Shown piece by piece: positions 1 to 9,477 of a stretch of DNA of 64,000 nt. Origin of the DNA: Auanema rhodensis (taxonomy: Eukaryota > Nematoda > Chromadorea > Rhabditida > Rhabditidae). Under the pieces are notes generated by a model. The model had not been told where the DNA came from. It worked only from the letters and a program-made list of their open reading frames with translations, and ran no database searches. Each line of letters opens with the position of its first letter. Position 1 is the first letter of the stretch. The stretch lies in assembly GCA_964057225.1 (NCBI GenBank), contig OZ059898.1, positions 3,596,001 to 3,660,000 on the forward strand, written 5' to 3'. The translations under genes and the position numbers were made by a program.

Positions 1-6
1 TTGAAA

Positions 7-18
7 TTTTTCGAAAAA
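7..18. repeat. Palindrome TTTTTCGAAAAA in the monomer (representative copy)
   Basis: A perfect 12-bp palindrome lies at the start of unit 1, set in a longer A/T-tract region. A variant with AAAACATTTTT follows in some block I monomers. In the block II and IV subfamily the centre becomes TCGGG, but flanking AAATTTT and AAAATTT arms still form a dyad with a 5-base centre. It recurs in nearly all monomers. Confidence 0.85.
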
Positions 19-45
19 ATTTTTGTCAAAATGTTTTTGGAAGCA

Positions 46-73
46 ATGTTGAGTGTACATGGAAACTCAACAT
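46..73. repeat. Hairpin-forming inverted repeat, 9-bp stem with 10-base loop (representative copy)
   Basis: ATGTTGAGT (46-54) and ACTCAACAT (65-73) are exact reverse complements separated by GTACATGGAA. The same element recurs in each monomer. Monomers with CAATATTG or CATTGTTG have one imperfect pair, and those with CAATTTTG keep a 6-bp core (TTGAGT/ACTCAA). Three block IV monomers carry an 11-bp insertion in the 3' arm. Whether it extrudes in vivo cannot be told from sequence. Confidence 0.85.
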
Positions 74-156
74 ACACTAATGCATCATTTTTCAAACGAT
101 CATAACTAATTTTTGTATCAAGCGTTTCTAAATGTAGTATAGTGCATTCGATGCGG

Positions 157-207
157 ATTTTTAAGCTGCGTCGATCTGTGTTATCAGATTTGCGCTAGCT
201 TAAAAAT
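157..207. repeat. 51-bp nested dyad: 14-bp outer stem and 5-bp inner stem (representative copy)
   Basis: The left arm ATTTTTAAGCTGCG (157-170) pairs with CGC (193-195) plus AGCTTAAAAAT (197-207), with a single T bulged at 196. Inside it, ATCTG (174-178) pairs with CAGAT (185-189) around the loop TGTTAT, leaving symmetric 3-base internal loops TCG and TTG. The element recurs in every monomer. Some variants weaken it: TATCTT, CTTGAAAAT or CTCGAAAAT in the outer arm, and ATCTC or TTAGAT in the inner stem. I saw no compensating changes in the opposite arm. Confidence 0.85.
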
Positions 208-224
208 GCACCCAGATATCAACT

Positions 225-246
225 GATATAAGTTCACACTTATATC
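225..246. repeat. Hairpin-forming inverted repeat, 8-bp stem with 6-base loop (representative copy)
   Basis: GATATAAG (225-232) and CTTATATC (239-246) are exact reverse complements around TTCACA. It is intact in most block I and III monomers. It has one mismatch (GATATAGG) in most block II and IV monomers, and rare copies read CTTGTATC, GATATATG or GATATTAG. Confidence 0.8.
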
Positions 247-2808
247 CTCGATTTTCACCCTGAAGAAATGATTTTTTCGTTGAATAACATTGTCCATCGT
301 CTCTGCCTTGAAAAAAGAAATCTAAAAACATCTACGTTTCGCTAAATTATTTTGAAATTTTTCGAAAACATTTTTGTCAAAATGTTTTTGGAAGCAATAT
401 TGAGTGTACATGGAAACTCAACATACACTAATGCATCATTTTTCAAACGATTATAACTAATTTTTGTATTAAGCGTTTTTCAATGTAGTATAGTGCATTC
501 GATGCGGATTTTTAAGCTGCGTCGATCTGTGTTATCAGATTTGCGCTAGCTTAAAAATGCGCCGAGATATCAACTGATATAAGTTCACACTTATATCCTC
601 GATTTTCACCCTGAAGAATTAATTTTTTCGTTGAATAACATTGTCCATCGTCTTCGCCTTGAAAAAAGGAATCTAAAAACATCTACTTTTTGCTAAATTA
701 TTTTGAAATTTTTCGAAAAAATTTTTGTCAAAATGTTTTTGGAAGCAATGTTGAGTGTACATGGAAACTCAACATACACTAATGCATCATTTTTCAAACG
801 ATCATAACTAATTTTTGTATTAAGCGTTTCTCAATGTAGTATAGTGCATTGGATGCGGATTTTTAAGCTGCGTCGATCTGTGTTATTAGATTTGCGCTAG
901 CTTAAAAATGCGCCGAGATATCAACTGATATAAGTTCACACTTATATCCTCGATTTTCACCCTGAAGAATTAATTTTTTCGTTGAATAACATTGTCCATC
1001 GTCTTCGCCTTGAAAAAAGGAATCTAAAAACATCTACTTTTTGCTAAATTATTTTGAAATTTTTCGAAAAAATTTTTGTCAAAATGTTTTTGGAAGCAAT
1101 GTTGAGTGTACATGGAAACTCAACATACACTAATGCATCATTTTTCAAACGATCATAACTAATTTTTGTATTAAGCGTTTCTCAATGTAGTATAGTGCAT
1201 TGGATGCGGATTTTTAAGCTGCGTCGATCTGTGTTATTAGATTTGCGCTAGCTTAAAAATGCACCCAGATATCAACTGATATAAGTTCACACTTATATCC
1301 TCGATTTTCACCCTGAAGAAATGATTTTTTCGTTGAATAACATTGTCCATCGTCTCTGCCTTGAAAAAAGAAATCTAAAAACATCTACGTTTCGCTAAAT
1401 TATTTTGAAATTTTTCGAAAACATTTTTGTCAAAATGTTTTTGGAAGCAATATTGAGTGTACATGGAAACTCAACATACACTAATGCATCATTTTTCAAA
1501 CGATTATAACTAATTTTTGTATTAAGCGTTTTTCAATGTAGTATAGTGCATTCGATGCGGATTTTTAAGCTGCGTCGATCTGTGTTATCAGATTTGCGCT
1601 AGCTTAAAAATGCGCCGAGATATCAACTGATATAAGTTCACACTTATATCCTCGATTTTCACCCTGAAGAATTAATTTTTTCGTTGAATAACATTGTCCA
1701 TCGTCTTCGCCTTGAAAAAAGGAATCTAAAAACATCTACTTTTTGCTAAATTATTTTGAAATTTTTCGAAAAAATTTTTGTCAAAATGTTTTTGGAAGCA
1801 ATGTTGAGTGTACATGGAAACTCAACATACACTAATGCATCATTTTTCAAACGATCATAACTAATTTTTGTATTAAGCGTTTCTCAATGTAGTATAGTGC
1901 ATTGGATGCGGATTTTTAAGCTGCGTCGATCTGTGTTATTAGATTTGCGCTAGCTTAAAAATGCGCCGAGATATCAACTGATATAAGTTCACACTTATAT
2001 CCTCGATTTTCACCCTGAAGAATTAATTTTTTCGTTGAATAACATTGTCCATCGTCTTTGCCTTAAAAAAAGGAATCTAAAAACATCTACTTTTTGCTAA
2101 ATTATTTTGAAATTTTTCGAAAAAATTTTTGTCAAAATGTTTTTGGAAGCAATATTGAGTGTACATGGAAACTCAACATACACTAATGCATCATTTTTCA
2201 AACGATCATAACTAATTTTTGTATTAAGCGTTTCTCAATGTACTATAGTGCATTCGATGCGGATTTTTAAGCTGCGTCGATCTGTGTTATCAGATTTGCG
2301 CTATCTTAAAAATGCACCGAGATATCAACTGATATAAGTTCACACTTATATCCTCGATTTTCACCCTGAAGAATTAATTTTTTCGTTGAATAACATTGTC
2401 CATCGTCTTTGCCTTAAAAAAAGGAATCTAAAAACATCTACTTTTTGCTAAATTATTTTGAAATTTTTCGAAAAAATTTTTGTCAAAATGTTTTTGGAAG
2501 CAATATTGAGTGTACATGGAAACTCAACATACACTAATGCATCATTTTTCAAACGATCATAACTAATTTTTGTATTAAGCGTTTCTCAATGTACTATAGT
2601 GCATTCGATGCGGATTTTTAAGCTGCGTCGATCTGTGTTATCAGATTTGCGCTATCTTAAAAATGCACCGAGATATCAACTGATATAAGTTCACACTTAT
2701 ATCCTCGATTTTCACCCTGAAGAATTAATTTTTTCGTTGAATAACATTGTCCATCGTCTTTGCCTTGAAAAAAGGAATCTAAAAACATCTACTTTTTGCT
2801 AAATTATT

Positions 2809-4914
2809 TTGAAATTTTTCGAAAAAATTTTTGTCAAAATGTTTTTGGAAGCAATGTTGAGTGTACATGGAAACTCAACATACACTAATGCATCATTTTT
2901 CAAACGATCATAACTAATTTTTGTATCAAGCGTTTCTAAATGTAGTATAGTGCATTCGATGCGGATTTTTAAGCTGCGTCGATCTGTGTTATCAGATTTG
3001 CGCTAGCTTAAAAATGCACCGAGATATCAACTGATATAAGTTCACACTTATATCCTCGATTTTCACCCTGAAGAATTAATTTTTTCGTTGAATAACATTG
3101 TCCATCGTCTTCGCCTTGAAAAAAGGAATCTAAAAACATCTACTTTTTGCTAAATTATTTCGAAATTTTTCGAAAAAATTTTTGTCAAAATGTTTTTGGA
3201 AGCAATGTTGAGTGTACATGGAAACTCAACATACACTAATGCATCATTTTTCAAACGATCATAACTAATTTTTGTATTAAGCGTTTCTCAATGTAGTATA
3301 GTGCATTGGATGCGGATTTTTAAGCTGCGTCGATCTGTGTTATTAGATTTGCGCTAGCTTAAAAATGCGCCGAGATATCAACTGATATAAGTTCACACTT
3401 ATATCCTCGATTTTCACCCTGAAGAATTAGTTTTTTCGTTGAATAACATTGTCCATCGTCTTTGCCTTAAAAAAAGGAATCTAAAAACATCTACTTTTTG
3501 CTAAATTATTTTGAAATTTTTCGAAAAAATTTTTGTCAAAATGTTTTTGGAAGCAATATTGAGTGTACATGGAAACTCAACATACACTAATGCATCATTT
3601 TTCAAACGATCATAACTAATTTTTGTATTAAGCGTTTCTCAATGTACTATAGTGCATTCGATGCGGATTTTTAAGCTGCGTCGATCTGTGTTATCAGAAT
3701 TGCGCTATCTTAAAAATGCACCGAGATATCAACTGATATAAGTTCACACTTATATCCTCGATTTTCACCCTGAAGAATTAATTTTTTCGTTGAATAACAT
3801 TGTCCATCGTCTTTGCCTTGAAAAAAGGAATCTAAAAACATCTACTTTTTGCTAAATTATTTTGAAATTTTTCGAAAAAATTTTTGTCAAAATGTTTTTG
3901 GAAGCAATGTTGAGTGTACATGGAAACTCAACATACACTAATGCATCATTTTTCAAACGATCATAACTAATTTTTGTATCAAGCGTTTCTAAATGTAGTA
4001 TAGTGCATTCGATGCGGATTTTTAAGCTGCGTCGATCTGTGTTATCAGATTTGCGCTAGCTTAAAAATGCACCGAGATATCAACTGATATAAGTTCACAC
4101 TTATATCCTCGATTTTCACCCTGAAGAATTAATTTTTTCGTTGAATAACATTGTCCATCGTCTTCGCCTTGAAAAAAGGAATCTAAAAACATCTACTTTT
4201 TGCTAAATTATTTCGAAATTTTTCGAAAAAATTTTTGTCAAAATGTTTTTGGAAGCAATGTTGAGTGTACATGGAAACTCAACATACACTAATGCATCAT
4301 TTTTCAAACGATCATAACTAATTTTTGTATTAAGCGTTTCTCAATGTAGTATAGTGCATTGGATGCGGATTTTTAAGCTGCGTCGATCTGTGTTATTAGA
4401 TTTGCGCTAGCTTAAAAATGCGCCGAGATATCAACTGATATAAGTTCACACTTATATCCTCGATTTTCACCCTGAAGAATTAATTTTTTCGTTGAATAAC
4501 ATTGTCCATCGTCTTTGCCTTAAAAAAAGGAATCTAAAAACATCTACTTTTTGCTAAATTATTTTGAAATTTTTCGAAAAAATTTTTGTCAAAATGTTTT
4601 TGGAAGCAATATTGAGTGTACATGGAAACTCAACATACACTAATGCATCATTTTTCAAACGATCATACCTAATTTTTGTATTAAGCGTTTCTCAATGTAC
4701 TATAGTGCATTCGATGCGGATTTTTAAGCTGCGTCGATCTGTGTTATCAGATTTGCGCTAGCTTAAAAATGCACCGAGATATCAACTGATATAAGTTCAC
4801 ACTTATATCCTCGATTTTCACCCTGAAGAATTAATTTTTTCGTTGAATAACATTGTCTATCGTCTTTGCCTTGAAAAATGGAATCTAAAAACATCTACTT
4901 TTTGCTAAATTATT
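2809..4914 (+). repeat. Trimeric higher-order repeat, two copies (1053-bp period)
   Basis: Units 9-11 and 12-14 have the same order of types. The first has ATCAAGCGTTTCTAAATG and a TTTCGAAATTT junction. The second has GCATTGGATG/TTATTAG, and the third has CAATATTG with TGTACTATAG. The rare TTTCGAAATTT junction near 3159 and 4212 recurs exactly 1053 bp apart. The third unit of the second copy differs by CATACCT and GCTAGCTT. Confidence 0.8.
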
Positions 4915-7900
4915 TTGAAATTTTTCGAAAAAATTTTTGTCAAAATGTTTTTGGAAGCAATGTTGAGTGTACATGGAAACTCAACATACACTAATGCATC
5001 ATTTTTCAAACGATCATAACTAATTTTTGTATTAAGCGTTTCTCAATGTAGTATAGTGCATTGGATGCGGATTTTTAAGCTGCGTCGATCTGTGTTATTA
5101 GATTTGCGCTAGCTTAAAAATGCGCCGAGATATCAACTGATATAAGTTCACACTTATATCCTCGATTTTCACCCTGAAGAATTAATTTTTTCGTTGAATA
5201 ACATTGTCCATCGTCTTTGCCTTAAAAAAAGGAATCTAAAAACATCTACTTTTTGCTAAATTATTTTGAAATTTTTCGAAAAAATTTTTGTCAAAATGTT
5301 TTTGGAAGCAATATTGAGTGTACATGGAAACTCAACATACACTAATGCATCATTTTTCAAACGATCATAACTAATTTTTGTATTAAGCGTTTCTCAATGT
5401 ACTATAGTGCATTCGATGCGGATTTTTAAGCTGCGTCGATCTGTGTTATCAGATTTGCGCTAGCTTAAAAATGCACCGAGATATCAACTGATATAAGTTC
5501 ACACTTATATCCTCGATTTTCACCCTGAAGAATTAATTTTTTCGTTGAATAACATTGTCCATCGTCTTTGCCTTAAGAAAAGGAATCTAAAAACATCTAC
5601 TTTTTGCTGAATTATTTTGAAATTTTTCGAAAAAATTTTTGTCAAAATGTTTTTGGAAGCAATGTTGAGTGTACATGGAAACTCAACATACACTAATGCA
5701 TCATTTTTCAAACGATCATAACTAATTTTTGTATTAAGCGTTTCTAAATGTAGTATAGTGCATTCGATGCGGATTTTTAAGCTGCGTCGATCTGTGTTAT
5801 CAGATTTGCGCTAGCTTAAAAATGCACCCAGATATCAACTGATATAAGTTCACACTTATATCCTCGATTTTCACCCTGAAGAATTAATTTTTTCGTTGAA
5901 TAACATTGTCCATCGTCTTTGCCTTAAGAAAAGGAATCTAAAAACATCTACTTTTTGCTGAATTATTTTGAAATTTTTCGAAAAAATTTTTGTCAAAATG
6001 TTTTTGGAAGCAATATTGAGTGTACATGGAAACTCAACATACACTAATGCATCATTTTTCAAACGATCATAACTAATTTTTGTATTAAGCGTTTCTCAAT
6101 GTAGTATAGTGCATTCGATGCGGATTTTTAAGCTGCGTCGATCTGTGTTATCAGATTTGCGCTAGCTTAAAAATGCACCCAGATATCAACTGATATAAGT
6201 TCACACTTATATCCTCGATTTTCACCCTGAAGAAATGATTTTTTCGTTGAATAACATTGTCCATCGTCTTTGCCTTAAGAAAAGAAATCTAAAAACATCT
6301 ACGTTTCGCTAAATTATTTTGAAATTTTTCGAAAACATTTTTGTCAAAATGTTTTTGGAAGCAATATTGAGTGTACATGGAAACTCAACATACACTAATG
6401 CATCATTTTTCAAACGATCATAACTAATTTTTGTATTAAGCGTTTCTCAATGTAGTATAGTGCATTCGATGCGGATTTTTAAGCTGCGTCGATCTGTGTT
6501 ATCAGATTTGCGCTAGCTTAAAAATGCACCCAGATATCAACTGATATAAGTTCACACTTATATCCTCGATTTTCACCCTGAAGAATTAATTTTTTCGTTG
6601 AATAACATTGTCCATCGTCTTTGCCTTAAGAAAAGGAATCTAAAAACATCTACTTTTTGCTGAATTATTTTGAAATTTTTCGAAAAAATTTTTGTCAAAA
6701 TGTTTTTGGAAGCAATATTGAGTGTACATGGAAACTCAACATACACTAATGCATCATTTTTCAAACGATCATAACTAATTTTTGTATTAAGCGTTTCTCA
6801 ATGTAGTATAGTGCATTCGATGCGGATTTTTAAGCTGCGTCGATCTGTGTTATCAGATTTGCGCTAGCTTAAAAATGCACCCAGATATCAACTGATATAA
6901 GTTCACACTTATATCCTCGATTTTCACCCTGAAGAAATGATTTTTTCGTTGAATAACATTGTCCATCGTCTTTGCCTTGAAAAAAGAAATCTAAAAACAT
7001 CTACGTTTCGCTAAATTATTTTGAAATTTTTCGAAAACATTTTTGTCAAAATGTTTTTGGAAGCAATATTGAGTGTACATGGAAACTCAACATACACTAA
7101 TGCATCATTTTTCAAACGATCATAACTAATTTTTGTATTAAGCGTTTCTCAATGTAGTATAGTGCATTCGATGCGGATTTTTAAGCTGCGTCGATCTGTG
7201 TGATCAGATTTGCGCTAGCTTAAAAATGCACCGAGATATCAACTGATATAAGTTCACACTTGTATCCTCGATTTTCACCCTAAAGAATTAATTTTTTCGT
7301 TGAATAACATTGTCTATCGTCTTTGCCTTGAAAAATGGAATCTAAAAACATCTACTTTTTGCTAAAATCTTTTGAAATTTTTCGAAAAAATTTTTGTCAA
7401 AATGTTTTTGGAAGCAATGTTGAGTGTACATGGAAACTCAACATACACTAATGCATCATTTTTCAAACGATCATAACTAATTTATGTATTAAGCGTTTCT
7501 CAATGTAGTATAGTGCATTCGATGCGGATTTTTAAGCTGCGTCGATCTGTGTTATCAGATTTGCGCTAGCTTAAAAATGCACCCAGATATCAACTGATAT
7601 AAGTTCACACTTATATCCTCGATTTTCACCCTGAAGAAATGATTTTTTCGTTGAATAACATTGTTCATCGTCTTTGCCTTGAAAGAAGAAATCTAAAAAC
7701 ATCTACGTTTTGCTAAATTATTTTGAAATTTTTCGAAAACATTTTTGTCAAAATGTTTTTGGAAGTAATATTGAGTGTACATGGAAACTCAACATACACT
7801 AATGCATCATTTTTCAAACGATCATAACTAATTTTTGTATTAAGCGTTTCTCAATGTAGTATAGTGCATTCGATGCGGATTTTTAAGCTGCGTCGATCTG

Positions 7901-8972
7901 TGTTATCAGATTTGCGCTAGCTTAAAAATGCACCGAGATATCAACTGATATAAGTTCACACTTATATCCTCGATTTTCACCCTGAAGAATTAAGTTTTTC
8001 GTTGAATAACATTGTCTATCGTCTTTGCCTTGAAAAATGGAATCTAAAAACATCTACTTTTTGCTAAATTATTTTGAAATTTTTCGAAAAAATTTTTGTC
8101 AAAATGTTTTTGGAAGCAATGTTGAGTGTACATGGAAACTCAACATACACTAATGCATCATTTTTCAAACGATCATAACTAATTTTTGTATTAAGCGTTT
8201 CTCAATGTAGTATAGTGCATTCGATGCGGATTTTTAAGCTGCGTCGATCTGTGTTATCAGATTTGCGCTAGCTTAAAAATGCACCGAGATATCAACTGAT
8301 ATAAGTTCACACTTATATCCTCGATTTTCACCCTGAAGAATTAAGTTTTTCGTTGAATAACATTGTCTATCGTCTTTGCCTTGAAAAATGGAATCTAAAA
8401 ACATCTACTTTTTGCTAAATTATTTTGAAATTTCTCGAAAAAATTTTTGTCAAAATGTTTTTGGAAGCAATGTTGAGTGTACATGGAAACTCAACATACA
8501 CTAATGCATCATTTTTCGAACGATCATAACTAATTTTTGTATTAAGCGTTTCTCAATGTAGTATAGTGCATTCGATGCGGATTTTTAAGCTGCGTCGATC
8601 TGTGTGATCAGATTTGCGCTAGCTTAAAAATGCACCGAGATATCAACTGATATAAGTTCACACTTATATCCTCGATTTTCACCCTAAAGAATTAATTTTT
8701 TCGTTGAATGACATTGTCTATCGTCTTTGCCTTGAAAAATGGAATCTAAAAACATCTACTTTTTGCTAAAATCTTTTGAAATTTTTCGAAAAAATTTTTG
8801 TCAAAATGTTTTTGGAAGCAATGTTGAGTGTACATGGAAACTCAACATACACTAATGCATCATTTTTCAAACGATCATAACTAATTTTTGTATCAAGCGT
8901 TTCTCAATGTAGTATAGTGCATTCGATGCGGATTTTTAAGCTGCGTCGATCTGTGTTATCAGATTTGCGCTA
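4564..8972 (+). repeat. Long duplication, copy 1 (partner 12637-17396)
   Basis: Units 14-26 reappear almost base for base 8073 bp (23 units) downstream. Shared rare markers in the same order include CATACCTAA, AAGAAAAGG with TGCTGAATT, TGTGATCAG, CTTGTATCC, TTTATGTATT, GAAGTAATATT, ATTTCTCGAAA, TTTTTCGAACG and GAATGACATTG. After the TGTGATCAG unit the offset grows to 8424 bp (24 units) because copy 2 has one more monomer. Similarity stops near 8973, where this copy reads TATCTT and the other TAGCTT. Very few substitutions separate the copies, so the event looks recent. Confidence 0.9.
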
Positions 8973-9477
8973 TCTTAAAAATGCACCGAGATATCAACTG
9001 ATATAAGTTCACACTTATATCCTCGATTTTCACCCTGAAGAATTAATTTTTTCGTTGAATAACATTGTCCATCGTCTTTGCCTTGAAAAAAGGAATCTAA
9101 AAACATCTACTTTTTGCTAAATTATTTTGAAATTTTTCGAAAAAATTTTTGTCAAAATGTTTTTGGAAGCAATGTTGAGTGTACATGGAAACTCAACATA
9201 CACTAATGCATCATTTTTCAAACGATCATAACTAATTTTTGTATCAAGCGTTTCTAAATGTAGTATAGTGCATTCGATGCGGATTTTTAAGCTGCGTCGA
9301 TCTGTGTTATCAGATTTGCGCTAGCTTAAAAATGCACCGAGATATCAACTGATATAAGTTCACACTTATATCCTCGATTTTCACCCTGAAGAATTAATTT
9401 TTTCGTTGAATAACATTGTCCATCGTCTTCGCCTTGAAAAAAGGAATCTAAAAACATCTACTTTTTGCTAAATTATT

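Larger units (their letters stand above)
1..351 (+). repeat. Representative monomer (unit 1) and its internal anatomy
   Basis: I define the monomer as starting at TTGAAATTTTTCG; this phase is arbitrary because the array is circularly permutable. In order it holds an A/T-tract region (about 1-40), a hairpin (46-73), a nearly invariant 40-bp segment containing the ATGCAT palindrome (79-118), a variable patch (119-134), a conserved core with a large nested dyad (157-207), an EcoRV-type GATATC (216-221), a third hairpin (225-246), a conserved CTCGATTTTCACCC stretch, a variable A/T-rich patch (about 265-275) and a variable tail (about 300-351). The diagnostic bases that separate variants cluster in the start, the variable patches and the tail. 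No sub-monomer tandem period (for example two half-repeats near 175 bp) is visible by eye. Confidence 0.9.
1..2106 (+). repeat. Trimeric higher-order repeat, two copies (units 1-3 and 4-6)
   Basis: Units 2 and 5 share a rare combination: AAAACATTTTT, GATTATAAC, GCGTTTTTCAATG, GCGCCGAG and CTTCGCC. Units 3 and 6 share GCATTGGATG with TTATTAG. Unit 4 is a hybrid, with a unit-3-like left half and a unit-1-like right half (GCACCC, GAAGAAATG, CTCTGCC, ACGTTTCGC), as expected if an exchange created the second copy. Confidence 0.8.

Noticed and set aside
157-207. tRNA gene or rho-independent terminator at the large dyad
   Set aside because: The fold has no cloverleaf arms or A/B box-like elements. 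Its flanking A/T runs belong to the stem, and no gene precedes it.
225-246. Selection on the third hairpin as a structure
   Set aside because: Blocks II and IV carry GATATAGG with no compensating change in CTTATATC, so pairing does not appear to be maintained there.
1-351. Identification as a named satellite of a particular species
   Set aside because: I do not recognise the consensus, and similarity in length to known insect satellites is not evidence of identity. A database search with the consensus would be needed.
4564-4761. 65-codon plus-strand open frame beginning at TTG, repeated at 12286, 12637, 17551, 19657 and 20359
   Set aside because: It starts at a non-ATG codon at the arbitrary monomer boundary and is open only where CATAAC became CATACC or CATATC, removing a stop codon. 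A chance opening in a repeat, not a gene.
5520-5711. 63-codon minus-strand open frame, repeated at 5871, 6573, 13593, 22719, 28335 and about 20 more places
   Set aside because: It recurs at multiples of 351 because the period is divisible by three, and is open only in monomers that lack a frame-breaking variant. Most monomers carry a stop. Composition follows the A/T tracts, and no start context or conserved domain is visible.
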